Origin: Candidatus Omnitrophota bacterium
GTDB lineage: Bacteria > Omnitrophota > Gorgyraeia > Duberdicusellales > Duberdicusellaceae
DNA: 48,896 nucleotides
Direction: 5' to 3'
NCBI GenBank assembly: GCA_016932855.1
Contig: JAFGCB010000045.1
Location: forward strand, 1-48,896
The translations under genes were made by a program, and so were the position numbers. Under the pieces are notes generated by a model that ran no database searches, had not been told where the DNA came from, and worked only from the letters and a program-made list of their open reading frames with translations. Numbering within the stretch: position 1 is the stretch's first letter; every line of letters begins with the position of its first letter. Positions 24,215 to 32,507 of this stretch are shown piece after piece.

Positions 24215-24910
24215 ATGGAAGAAGTAAGGATAAAAGTAATTTCCAGAGAAGAAACCGGTACGTCCAAAGCTAAGGGTCTGCGCAGGCAAAATCTTGTGCC
24301 GGCAATAGTCTATGGAAAAGGCGCTAATATCATGCTCAAGATAGACAGAAAAGAGCTTAAGTATTTAAAGCAACATCATTTTTCCGAGAATATTATTTTA
24401 AATTTGGAAATAGAAAGCCAAAAAGGCTCAAAAGTCGTACCTACGCTCCTTAAGGATTATCAACTTAATCCCTTAACAGAAGAGGTCATCCATTTAGATT
24501 TTATAAGGGTCTCGATGAAAGATAAGGTTGAATTAGAAATTCCCGTGGAGATAAAGGGAGAATCAAAAGGGGTAAAAGAAGGAGGCAGCCTTGAGCGCCT
24601 TTTATGGAATATAAAGGTTAAGTGTTTGCCGAAAGATATCCCTGAAAATATCGTTGTCGATGTATCCGATTTAGATATAGGAGATTCCATACACATAAGC
24701 GACTTGGCTGTTTCGAAAGAAGTTGAGATAGTAACGGATTCCAAAGAAGTTGTAGTAACTGTTGCTGCGCCGGTTAAAGAGGAAGAGGTTACGGAGGAAG
24801 CCGTGGCTGCTGTCGAGGAACCTGAGGTTATAAAAGAAAAACCCAAAGAGCCGGCAGAAGAAAAACCCAAGGAAAAGCCCAAAGAGAAACCCAAAGAAAA
24901 AGAAAAATAG
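24215..24910 (+). CDS. rplY: Ribosomal protein bL25, long (CTC-type) form
   Basis: 231 aa. Residues 1-95 are the 5S-rRNA-binding bL25 domain (VISREETGTSKAKGLRRQNLVPAIVYGKG split over the first 36 residues). Residues about 95-190 form the CTC-type C-terminal beta domain (LEIPVEIKGESKGVKEGG, IVDVSDLDIGDSIHISDL). The last 45 residues are a low-complexity tail of repeated lysine-proline-glutamate units (PKEKPKEKPKEK). This tail is probably disordered. It is placed between prs and pth, the usual Gram-positive order. Confidence 0.95.
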   Translation: MEEVRIKVISREETGTSKAKGLRRQNLVPAIVYGKGANIMLKIDRKELKYLKQHHFSENIILNLEIESQKGSKVVPTLLKDYQLNPLTEEVIHLDFIRVSMKDKVELEIPVEIKGESKGVKEGGSLERLLWNIKVKCLPKDIPENIVVDVSDLDIGDSIHISDLAVSKEVEIVTDSKEVVVTVAAPVKEEEVTEEAVAAVEEPEVIKEKPKEPAEEKPKEKPKEKPKEKEK

Positions 24911-24913
24911 ATC

Positions 24914-25462
24914 TTGAGGCTTATTATAGGCTTAGGTAATCCGGGTACGCGTTACAGAAATACACGGCATAATATCGGATTTATGACTTTGGATGGTTTG
25001 GCGAAAATGCTTAAGGCCAGGTTTTACAAGAATATTTATCTTAAGGCTGACATTGCAAAGAAAGAAGATTTGATTTTAGTTAAACCTCACACATTTATGA
25101 ATTTATCGGGTTTTACGGTAAGAAAGACAATAGATAAATTTCGCCTTGAATTATCTGATTTTTTGGTAATATGCGATGATTTAAATCTTCCTTTGGGCAA
25201 ACTGCGTTTGCGTAAATCCGGAAGTTCCGGAGGACACAAAGGCCTTTCTTCGATAATCGAATCCTTGCAGGCGGAGCATTTTGCCAGACTCCGTATCGGG
25301 ATTGACAGGCCTCCTAGCGAAATAGATTCTTCTTCTTTTGTGCTGTCTAAGTTTCTAAAAGAGGAGCAGCCTTGCATAAAGCAGTCTATTGAAAATGCTT
25401 GTCAATGCGCCTTGGATTGGGCGACCAGGGATATTGAAAAAGTAATGGCTGAATTTAATTAA
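24914..25462 (+). CDS. pth: Peptidyl-tRNA hydrolase
   Basis: 182 aa, normal length. It recycles peptidyl-tRNAs that drop off ribosomes. The catalytic histidine is in YRNTRHNIGF, the conserved asparagine in HTFMNLSG, and the aspartate region is ICDDLNLPLGKLRLRKSGSSGGHKG (split over residues 93-117). The start is TTG at 24914: translation from here reproduces the family N-terminus (LRLIIGLGNPGTRY) and no ATG occurs nearby. It lies 3 bases after rplY, so it is probably translationally coupled. Confidence 0.95.
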   Translation: MRLIIGLGNPGTRYRNTRHNIGFMTLDGLAKMLKARFYKNIYLKADIAKKEDLILVKPHTFMNLSGFTVRKTIDKFRLELSDFLVICDDLNLPLGKLRLRKSGSSGGHKGLSSIIESLQAEHFARLRIGIDRPPSEIDSSSFVLSKFLKEEQPCIKQSIENACQCALDWATRDIEKVMAEFN

Positions 25463-25494
25463 TATATATGCTACGAATTTATGAGTCAGCGGGG

Positions 25495-25511
25495 ATATAC
25501 GAGTCGTATAT
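25495..25511 (+). promoter_or_regulatory. Small hairpin in the rpsF leader
   Basis: ATATACG-AGT-CGTATAT is a perfect 7-bp stem with a three-base loop, about 50 bases before rpsF. Ribosomal operons starting with rpsF are often controlled by S6:S18 binding to the leader; I cannot match this hairpin to that known motif with confidence. Confidence 0.3.
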
Positions 25512-25559
25512 TCGCAAAACATTCTTAATCCGTATAAAGAAAGCAAATTAAAAAAAATT

Positions 25560-25874
25560 ATGAGAAATTATGAGTTGGTTTATGTAATCAGGCCTGATTT
25601 GGATAAGGATGGATATGAGGAAATCAAAGAGAAGGTATCTTCTACAGTTTCCAAGGCAGAAGGAAAGATGCAGTCCTGGAGTATTTGGAAGGAAAGATAT
25701 AGCCTTTCTTATATTTTAAGGTCGAGAGGGGCTGAAAAGAGGAAATTTTCCGAAGGTACTTACGTAATTTCCGATATCCTGCTTGATCCCCAAAAGTTGG
25801 GGGTCTTAAAGTATACCTTGGATTTAGAAGAACGGATTCTGCGCTATCTTGTAATAAACAGGGATTCTAAGTAG
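25560..25874 (+). CDS. rpsF: Ribosomal protein bS6
   Basis: 104 aa, normal length. Small-subunit protein that pairs with bS18 on 16S rRNA. The N-terminus MRNYELVYVIRPDL and the segment WKERYSLSYILRSRGAEKRKF (split) match the family; the end (LDLEERILRYLVINRD) is also typical. It is first in the conserved rpsF-ssb-rpsR-rplI-dnaB cluster. A small hairpin precedes it and a larger nested stem-loop follows it. Confidence 0.95.
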   Translation: MRNYELVYVIRPDLDKDGYEEIKEKVSSTVSKAEGKMQSWSIWKERYSLSYILRSRGAEKRKFSEGTYVISDILLDPQKLGVLKYTLDLEERILRYLVINRDSK

Positions 25875-25964
25875 CAGCCTTTTGCCGCATACCTGCCGTT
25901 AAGGATTTATAATTTTAATACCTAAAAGCAGGTAAGATTAGCGAGCCCGAGATAGCCGGCTGCT
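25873..25964 (+). promoter_or_regulatory. Nested stem-loop between rpsF and ssb
   Basis: AGCAGCC (25873-25879) pairs with GGCTGCT (25958-25964), and inside it TACCTGC (25890-25896) pairs with GCAGGTA (25928-25934). The left arm overlaps the rpsF stop codon. The structure fills most of the 134-base intercistronic gap. No T-run follows, so it is more likely a processing or translational control element than a terminator. Confidence 0.45.
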
Positions 25965-26008
25965 TAGAAAAATAGTTTAAGTTTTACAGGCGAGAGGAGG
26001 AGCTTAAT

Positions 26009-26428
26009 ATGGCTACTTTTAATAAAGTTTTTCTTATCGGTAACCTAACTAAAGATCCCGAGCTGCGCTATACTCCTCAAGGAAGGGCTGTAACCACTTT
26101 AAGGGTGGCGGCTAATCGTAATTTCCGCACCAAAACCGGGGAAGATAGGAAGGAGACGTGTTTTGTTAATGTAGTTACCTGGGCGAACCTTGCGGAGATC
26201 TGTAATCAATACCTCCAGAAAGGAAAGTCCGTATTCGTGGAAGGAAGGCTGCAGTCCCGCAACTGGCAAGATGCCCAAGGCAAAAACCGTACCACTATAG
26301 AGGTAATAGCGGAAAAAGTCCAGTTTCTTTCCCCTCGCAGTCAGACCCAAGAGGTTGATTTAGGTTCAGAGCCTCAGGTTGAAGAAACTGAATTTAATTC
26401 CGAAGAAAGGACAGAAATAGAGGCTTAG
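26009..26428 (+). CDS. ssb: Single-stranded DNA-binding protein
   Basis: 139 aa. The OB-fold domain (residues 1-108) is canonical: [44 protein letters not shown] and [12 protein letters not shown]. The C-terminal tail is acidic ([15 protein letters not shown]) but the protein ends in TEIEA, lacking the D-D-x-I-P-F tip that recruits repair and replication partners in most bacterial SSBs. AGAGGAGGAG lies just upstream of the ATG, a strong ribosome binding site. It is two bases from rpsR. Confidence 0.95.
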   Translation: MATFNKVFLIGNLTKDPELRYTPQGRAVTTLRVAANRNFRTKTGEDRKETCFVNVVTWANLAEICNQYLQKGKSVFVEGRLQSRNWQDAQGKNRTTIEVIAEKVQFLSPRSQTQEVDLGSEPQVEETEFNSEERTEIEA

Positions 26429-26430
26429 GT

Positions 26431-26676
26431 ATGAAGAGAGATATGATTGACAAAAAACAAAAGAAGGTAGTAAGGCTTAAGAAGAAGTGTCTTTTCTGCA
26501 AGGAGAATCTTGTTATTGATTATAAAGACGTTGATTTGCTTTCGCGTTTTATTAACGTAAAGGGAAGGATCACTTCTCGAAGGGTTAACGGAAATTGCGC
26601 TAAGCATCAGAGGAAAATGTCCCGCGAGATAAAGCGGGCGAGGTTTCTTGCTCTTTTACCCTATGTGTCAAAATGA
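26431..26676 (+). CDS. rpsR: Ribosomal protein bS18
   Basis: 81 aa. Small-subunit partner of bS6. Core segments are [22 protein letters not shown] (split) and the basic [11 protein letters not shown] ending. The four-residue set CLFC plus NCAKH suggests the zinc-binding (C+) version of bS18. It begins two bases after the ssb stop and overlaps rplI by four bases (ATGA), so expression is tightly linked. Confidence 0.96.
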   Translation: MKRDMIDKKQKKVVRLKKKCLFCKENLVIDYKDVDLLSRFINVKGRITSRRVNGNCAKHQRKMSREIKRARFLALLPYVSK

Positions 26677-27116
26677 AAGTAATTTTAGTCAGTGATATAG
26701 AAGGTCTCGGATCAAAAGGCAAAATCTTAGAAGTAAAAGATGGTTTTGCCAGAAACTATCTTTTGCCTCAAGGCAAGGCTTTTGAGGCTACAGAATCCAA
26801 TATCCGAATCCTTAGGACCAGAGAGGATAAAGATAATAAGCTTAAAGAAAAAGACAGAAAGCTTGCCCAAGGATTGGCAGAAAAGCTTTCCAAGCTTTCC
26901 TTGACTCTTGCTTGCCAGGCCAAGAACAATGAGGAACTTTTTGGTTCGGTTAACGCCGGGATGATAGCCTCTGGTTTAAAAGAAGAAGGCTTCGATATTG
27001 ATAAAGAAAAAATTGAACTGCCCGAGCCGATAAAGAATTTGGGTATCTATAATGTTAAGGTAAGATTGCAGGCGGACGTAGAGGCCGAAGTTAAGATATG
27101 GGTAGTAAAGAAGTAA
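26673..27116 (+). CDS. rplI: Ribosomal protein bL9
   Basis: 147 aa, normal. The N-terminal rRNA-binding domain has [31 protein letters not shown] (split over residues 6-36), then the long central helix rich in K and E, then the C-terminal domain with [14 protein letters not shown]. The start overlaps rpsR; the end overlaps dnaB by 19 bases. Confidence 0.97.
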   Translation: MKVILVSDIEGLGSKGKILEVKDGFARNYLLPQGKAFEATESNIRILRTREDKDNKLKEKDRKLAQGLAEKLSKLSLTLACQAKNNEELFGSVNAGMIASGLKEEGFDIDKEKIELPEPIKNLGIYNVKVRLQADVEAEVKIWVVKK

Positions 27117-28465
27117 TTCAAAGCCCGGATTTAAATAAAATACCTCCCCAAAACATAGAAGCGGAACAAGCGGTGTTGGGGGCGATGCTTCTTAACGAGA
27201 AGATAATCCCAGAAATTTTGGAGATAATCGACAGTACATATTTCTACAAAGAAGACCACAAGGATATTTTTTCAGTAATTACCACTCTTTTTCATAATCG
27301 CAAGAACATCGATATTGTTACTGTTTCCGAGGAGCTGAAAAAGAAAGCAAAGCTTCAAGGCCTAGGCGGAGTAGTGTACCTGACTAATTTAGTTGATAAT
27401 GTTCCTGCGACCTCCAATGCTTCCAGTTACGCCAAGATTGTTAAAGAGAAAGGTATTCTAAGGTCTTTGATCTCTTCTTCTTTTACGATTCTTTCCTCCT
27501 GTTATGAAGCCAGAGACGATGCGTCGACTATTTTAGATAAGTCTGAAAGACTGATTTTCGAGATAAGCGATAGACGCATAGAAGGCGGTTATGTCCATAT
27601 AAAAGAAATCATCAAAAGCAGCATTGAATTGATAGATTCCCTATATCAGAAGAAAAGCCATGTTACCGGTATTCCTACGGGATTTAAAGAATTTGATATT
27701 AAGACTTCGGGGTTTCATCCCGGCGATTTAGTGGTAATCGCCGGAAGGCCTTCCATGGGCAAAAGCGCCTTGGTAAGCTGTATCGCGGAATTCGTAGCTG
27801 TAGAGAAAAATGAACCGGTAGGTTTTTTCAGCCTTGAGATGTCCAGAGAGCAGCTGGTTCAACGCTTTTTGTGTTCTCATGCTAAAGTCGACGCGCATAA
27901 ATTAAGGACCGGCTTTCTTTCGCCTTCCGACTGGCCTCTTCTTACTTCTGCCGCGGGAAGATTGTCAGAGGCTCCTTTATTCATCGATGACACACCGGCT
28001 ATAAACATATTTGAGCTCAGGGCAAAGGCAAGAAGAATGCGCTCTCACCAGAATATTAAATTAGTTATTATCGATTATTTGCAGCTTATAAAAGGAAGCG
28101 GCCGCATAGAGAGCCGCCAGCAGGAAATTTCCGCTATTTCCCAGGCTTTAAAGGCCTTGGCCAAGGAATTGGATGTGCCGGTTATCGCGGTTAGCCAGTT
28201 GTCCAGAGAGGTAGAAAAGCGCGAAGACCACAAGCCTCGTCTTTCCGATCTTCGGGAGTCGGGGGCAATCGAGCAGGACGCAGATTTAGTCGCTTTGCTG
28301 TACAGAGAGGATTATTATGATCCGGATTCAGAAAAGAAGGGAATAGCAGAACTTAACATTGCCAAGCAGCGCAACGGCCCTACCGGTATTATTGATGTGG
28401 GATTTGTAAGAGAATACATGAAATTTGTTAATTTGGATTTTACTCACATAGAAGAGGAGACCTAA
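27098..28465 (+). CDS. dnaB: Replicative DNA helicase DnaB
   Basis: 455 aa, standard. The N-terminal domain (residues 10-115) has IPPQNIEAEQAVLGAMLL. The RecA-like helicase domain has Walker A GRPSMGKSALV near residue 217, FSLEMSREQLVQR, the Walker B LVIIDYLQLI, AVSQLSREVEKREDH with the arginine contacts, and SGAIEQDADLVALLYRE. No intein is present. It is the last gene of the rpsF cluster; GAGGAG near its end serves bamA, which starts at once. Confidence 0.97.
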   Translation: MGSKEVIQSPDLNKIPPQNIEAEQAVLGAMLLNEKIIPEILEIIDSTYFYKEDHKDIFSVITTLFHNRKNIDIVTVSEELKKKAKLQGLGGVVYLTNLVDNVPATSNASSYAKIVKEKGILRSLISSSFTILSSCYEARDDASTILDKSERLIFEISDRRIEGGYVHIKEIIKSSIELIDSLYQKKSHVTGIPTGFKEFDIKTSGFHPGDLVVIAGRPSMGKSALVSCIAEFVAVEKNEPVGFFSLEMSREQLVQRFLCSHAKVDAHKLRTGFLSPSDWPLLTSAAGRLSEAPLFIDDTPAINIFELRAKARRMRSHQNIKLVIIDYLQLIKGSGRIESRQQEISAISQALKALAKELDVPVIAVSQLSREVEKREDHKPRLSDLRESGAIEQDADLVALLYREDYYDPDSEKKGIAELNIAKQRNGPTGIIDVGFVREYMKFVNLDFTHIEEET

Positions 28466-28466
28466 T

Positions 28467-30818
28467 ATGCTGGGATTAAACAAGGTCGAAAGATTGACTT
28501 TTAATAAAAACTTAAGTATAATTGTTCTAATGAGATACGTACTTTTTCTATTTATTTTTCTTGCCCTGTTTAATCCTGCTTTTTCTCAAAATTCCCCCGG
28601 CCTGGTTTCTTCCATAGAGATTAGAGGCAATAAAATGGTCGGCAGTGATAAGATTGTTACCCAGATAAAGACCAGAATAAACGAAAGCTACAATGAAAAT
28701 GTAATAAATGACGACATAAAAAGAATTTATGCCTTGGGCTATTTTGAAGATATTTACGTGGAGACCAGGGAGCAGGAGGATAATAAGGTAAAGGTTATAT
28801 TTGTAGTCAAGGAAAAGCCTGTTTTAAAGAAAGTGACTATTGAAGGATCTCAGAAGATACGCGAGCACGTGCTTAAAAAGAAAATAGATCTAAAGGAAGG
28901 AAGCTTTTTAGAAGAAATGCAGCTCAAAGAAGCTCAAGAGGTAATCTCGGATTTATACACCAAGAAGGGGTTTCCTAAGACAAACGTTGATTATCAAATT
29001 TTGCTCGATGAGGAAACCAACGAAGCTGAAGTGGTCTTTAATATTTATGAAAGCGGGCGGCTTAAGATAAAGAAGATTTTCATTAGAGGCAATATAACTT
29101 TTCCTGATGGCAGGATTCTTAAGCTTATGAAGACAAGGCCGACCTGGTTTTTATTCCGGGCGGGGTTTTTTAAGGCCACAACTTTCGAAGATGATCTGGA
29201 AAGAATCAGGGATTTTTACAAGAAAGAGGGCTTTCAAGACGTGGAAGTAAGCTATAATACCGAAGTCGACCAAGTGCGGGGATTCATGTATATAACTGTA
29301 ACTATAGAGGAAGGAAGAAGATACTTAATAGGCGAAATAAAGCTGGAAGGGTTCAATAATATTTCGGAAAGAAAGATACGGGATGTGATGTTCTTAAAGA
29401 GCGCTGATATATACAGTGAAGAAAAGGTTCAAAACCAGCTTGCAAAGATTCACGAGGTCTATTTTGATGAAGGATATATCTTTGCTCAGATAAAGCCCTT
29501 GCCTTTCGTAAATCCTGATACGGGATTTGTGGATATAACTTTTAATATAAAAGAAAATAATTTGGTTTACATAAGGATGGTGGATGTCAGAGGAAATACC
29601 AAGACTAAAGATAAAGTAATACGGCGGGAGCTAAGGATTAAGCCCGATGAGAGATTTGACGGAAAAAGCCTAAGGCGTTCTAAAGAAAATTTGCAGAATT
29701 TAGGGTTTTTTGAAAGCGTTAATTTTGATACTGAGCCTACCGACCGCGCTGATTACCAGGATTTAGTAGTTGAGGTAAAAGAGGCAAAAACCGGGACTTT
29801 TAGTTTCGGCGGCGGTTATAGTTCGATAAATGAATTTATCGGTTTTGTGGAGTTGCGCCAGAGGAATTTTGATGTTTTTAATTTTCCTTATTTTACCGGC
29901 GCAGGCCAGGATTTAAGCCTCTACCTTCAGACAGGAACAACCGCTGCGGAATATATGTTGAGCTTTACCGAGCCTTGGATTTTCGATAAGCCTATTTCCT
30001 TCGGTTTTGATGCTTATCTGCGTCAGCATGACAGAGAAAGCGACGTAGGCTACGGTTATAATGAGAAGAAAAGAGGCGGAAGGCTGCGTCTGGGGAAACG
30101 CTTTAGCGACTTCCTAAGCGCCGGTGCGAATTATACTTTTGAGACGGTGACTATCTCTGATCTTTCAGAAAACGCGACCAATGCCCTGAAACAAGAAGAG
30201 GGTGAAAATAACATAAGCAGCGTGGGTTTGTCTTTGGCTTATGACAGAAGGGATAGCGTATTTAATCCTACGAAGGGCTTTATTATTTCCAGTTCTTTAG
30301 ATGTTGCCGGCGGAGGTTTAGGGGGAGATAAGGATTTCATAAGGGTTTATTCAAGCTTCAGTAATTATTTTCCTTTATTCAGGAACTCCGTTCTCGAGCT
30401 TAAATTAAGAACTGGGTTTGCCCAGGCATATGACAATTCCGATGAGGTCCCTATATATGAGAGATTTTTTGCCGGGGGTTCTTCCAGCATACGAGGATAT
30501 CATGAGAGAAAAGTGGGCCCCATTGATCCTATAAGTGAAGACCCTATCGGAGGCGAAGCTTTGTTCCTGGGCAATCTTGAGTATACTTATCCTCTGGGCG
30601 ATTATCTTAAGCTGGCGGCATTTTACGATACAGGCAATGTCTGGGCCAGATATTCTGACTTTTTAAGCGGAGATTTATTTTCCAGCATAGGTTTAGGCAT
30701 AAGAGTAAAGACTCCTCTGGGGCCTATAAGCGTGGACTATGGTTGGCCCCTGGATTTGGAGCCGGGCGAAGAAAAGAAAGAAGGAAGGTTTCATTTTAAT
30801 ATAAGCAGGGGATTTTAA
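28467..30818 (+). CDS. bamA: Outer membrane protein assembly factor BamA
   Basis: 783 aa, full length. The central protein of the BAM machine that inserts beta-barrels into the outer membrane. From ATG 28467 a hydrophobic signal lies at residues 22-41; GAGGAG 7 bases upstream supports this start, while ATG 28530 (no ribosome binding site) would give a more normal signal peptide. Five POTRA domains occupy roughly residues 45-445 (for example ISSIEIRGNKMV-like strands, KKVTIEGSQKIREHVL, KKIFIRGNITFPDG, GEIKLEGFNNI, VDVRGNTKTKDKVIRREL). The C-terminal barrel contains the conserved loop SSIRGYHERKVGP and ends in FHFNISRGF with a terminal aromatic. It heads the envelope block with ompH and lpx genes. 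Confidence 0.95.
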   Translation: MLGLNKVERLTFNKNLSIIVLMRYVLFLFIFLALFNPAFSQNSPGLVSSIEIRGNKMVGSDKIVTQIKTRINESYNENVINDDIKRIYALGYFEDIYVETREQEDNKVKVIFVVKEKPVLKKVTIEGSQKIREHVLKKKIDLKEGSFLEEMQLKEAQEVISDLYTKKGFPKTNVDYQILLDEETNEAEVVFNIYESGRLKIKKIFIRGNITFPDGRILKLMKTRPTWFLFRAGFFKATTFEDDLERIRDFYKKEGFQDVEVSYNTEVDQVRGFMYITVTIEEGRRYLIGEIKLEGFNNISERKIRDVMFLKSADIYSEEKVQNQLAKIHEVYFDEGYIFAQIKPLPFVNPDTGFVDITFNIKENNLVYIRMVDVRGNTKTKDKVIRRELRIKPDERFDGKSLRRSKENLQNLGFFESVNFDTEPTDRADYQDLVVEVKEAKTGTFSFGGGYSSINEFIGFVELRQRNFDVFNFPYFTGAGQDLSLYLQTGTTAAEYMLSFTEPWIFDKPISFGFDAYLRQHDRESDVGYGYNEKKRGGRLRLGKRFSDFLSAGANYTFETVTISDLSENATNALKQEEGENNISSVGLSLAYDRRDSVFNPTKGFIISSSLDVAGGGLGGDKDFIRVYSSFSNYFPLFRNSVLELKLRTGFAQAYDNSDEVPIYERFFAGGSSSIRGYHERKVGPIDPISEDPIGGEALFLGNLEYTYPLGDYLKLAAFYDTGNVWARYSDFLSGDLFSSIGLGIRVKTPLGPISVDYGWPLDLEPGEEKKEGRFHFNISRGF

Positions 30819-30869
30819 AAGAAAAGATTAAAAACCGGAAATAAAAAATAAGCTAAAAAGGAGGCGAAG

Positions 30870-31373
30870 ATGAAAAAGTTAATTTTAGGTTTGGTTTTAC
30901 TTTTCGGGTTATCGTCTTTCGGTCTCGAGGCTTTTTCAGCCGAGGATATGGTCTACATAGATTTATTCGAAGTCTTTAGCAAATATAAAAAGACCGAAGA
31001 TTACGATAAAGTCTTGGAAGGCCAGCAGAGCGAGAAAGAAAAAGATTTAGAATCAATCAAAAGTGAAATCGACAAGCTTCAGGAAGAGTTTAAGCTGCTT
31101 AAAGAAAGCGAAAAGGATTCGAAGAAGAAGGAAATCGAAGATAAAGCAAGCGACTTTGACAGCAAGAGAAGAGAGGCCTTTTTAGACTTGAAAAAAGATA
31201 GAGACGAAAAGATGAAGGAGATATTGGAGGATATCGAGAAGGTAGTTGAGCAGTATGCCAAGAAGAACAGGGTTCGATTAGTTCTTAAGAAGGCGGCTGT
31301 TGCCTACGGAGATCCGGGTTTAGACCGGACCAAGGAGATTATAACCCTTCTTAATAAAGACTATAAGAAGTAG
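30870..31373 (+). CDS. OmpH/Skp-family periplasmic chaperone
   Basis: 167 aa, typical. Signal peptide at residues 1-23 (LILGLVLLFGLSSFGLEAFSA). The mature part is a short strand (MVYIDLFEVFSKY) followed by long charged coiled-coil helices, the tentacle-like arms of Skp trimers that hold unfolded outer-membrane proteins. It follows bamA and precedes lpxD, the classical Gram-negative order. AAGGAGG lies 6 bases upstream of the ATG. Confidence 0.9.
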   Translation: MKKLILGLVLLFGLSSFGLEAFSAEDMVYIDLFEVFSKYKKTEDYDKVLEGQQSEKEKDLESIKSEIDKLQEEFKLLKESEKDSKKKEIEDKASDFDSKRREAFLDLKKDRDEKMKEILEDIEKVVEQYAKKNRVRLVLKKAAVAYGDPGLDRTKEIITLLNKDYKK

Positions 31374-31392
31374 TTCGATTGAAGGTAATTAG

Positions 31393-32460
31393 ATGTATAA
31401 GAGGAATATGCGAATGACCCTTTCCGAGGTAGCTAGTATGGTTGGCGGTGAAGTTTTCGGGGATTCCAGCGTTGTTATTACGGGTATTTCCGGAATTAAA
31501 GAAGCACGCCAAGGCGACATTACTTTTGTGGCTAATCCTAAATATTCTTCTCTTATGAAGACTACGAGTGCTTCGGCAATTATCACCTCTTACGAGGTTA
31601 ATAACAGCTCCAAGCCTTTAGTAAAGACAAAGGATCCTTCTCTTGCTTTCGCAAGATTGGTTTCTTTAGTCGGTCCAAACAAGGTCCGCCATCCCCAAGG
31701 GGTGCACCCTACCGCTATTGTTGCCGAGGGAGTCAGTTTAGGAGAGGATGTTGCAATAGGGCCTTATACCATAATTGAAAAGGGAGTTTCTATAGGGGAT
31801 TCCACTATTATTTACGGAGGTTGTTTTATCGGCCATGACGTAAAAATAGGCAAAGACACTCTTATATATCCTCAGGTTGCTTTAAGAGAAAGAGTTGAGA
31901 TTGGAGACAGGGTTATAATCCACTCAGGAACCGTAATAGGCTCTGACGGCTTTGGTTTTGCAACGGTTCAAGGCGTTCAGGAAAAGATCCCTCAGATAGG
32001 CACAGTTGTCATAGAGGATGACGTAGAAATCGGGGCAAATGTCACTATTGACAGAGCCCGTTTTAACAAGACGCTTATCGGCAAGGGCACTAAAATAGAT
32101 AACCTTGTCCAGATAGCCCATAATGTTATCGTAGGAGAGCATTCCATTATTGTTGCCCAGGCAGGAATTTCGGGAAGTACTGTTGTGGGTAAGAGGGTAA
32201 TTTTGGCCGGGCAAGCCGGTATTGTAGGGCATATTACTATCGGCGACGGGGCTGTGGTTGCAGCCCAGGCGGGAGTTACCAAATCTATACCCAATAGCAC
32301 AAAAGTATCAGGTTATCCCGCTAAGCCTCATGAACAGGCAAAGAGGGTTAACGCTTGCCTGCAGAGGCTGCCGATTGCCTATAATAAAATAAAAGAGCTT
32401 GAAGAACAAGTAGCCAAACTTAGAGAAACAATAGAAGAATTAAAGAATAAAAGTAGTTAA
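31393..32460 (+). CDS. lpxD: UDP-3-O-acylglucosamine N-acyltransferase (LpxD)
   Basis: 355 aa. Adds the second acyl chain in lipid A synthesis. The N-terminal uridine-binding domain ([29 protein letters not shown]) is followed by many left-handed beta-helix hexapeptides from residue 105 ([21 protein letters not shown]) and the catalytic histidine region [25 protein letters not shown] is a strong LpxD marker. A C-terminal coiled coil ([18 protein letters not shown]) closes the trimer. Several in-frame ATGs crowd the start (31393, 31408, 31414). Confidence 0.95.
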   Translation: MYKRNMRMTLSEVASMVGGEVFGDSSVVITGISGIKEARQGDITFVANPKYSSLMKTTSASAIITSYEVNNSSKPLVKTKDPSLAFARLVSLVGPNKVRHPQGVHPTAIVAEGVSLGEDVAIGPYTIIEKGVSIGDSTIIYGGCFIGHDVKIGKDTLIYPQVALRERVEIGDRVIIHSGTVIGSDGFGFATVQGVQEKIPQIGTVVIEDDVEIGANVTIDRARFNKTLIGKGTKIDNLVQIAHNVIVGEHSIIVAQAGISGSTVVGKRVILAGQAGIVGHITIGDGAVVAAQAGVTKSIPNSTKVSGYPAKPHEQAKRVNACLQRLPIAYNKIKELEEQVAKLRETIEELKNKSS

Positions 32461-32507
32461 GAGGCCTTCCTCGTTAGCTATCAGAGTTATTTAAATCCAC
32501 AAGAGTT

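Noticed and set aside
24460..24894. 144-codon minus-strand frame over rplY
   Set aside because: Serine/glycine-rich mirror of the lysine/glutamate repeats of bL25; no ribosome binding site and the + strand gene is certain.
25495..25511. Canonical rpsF leader (S6:S18 binding) motif
   Set aside because: The hairpin lacks the conserved bulge and sequence I would expect; retained only as an unassigned hairpin.
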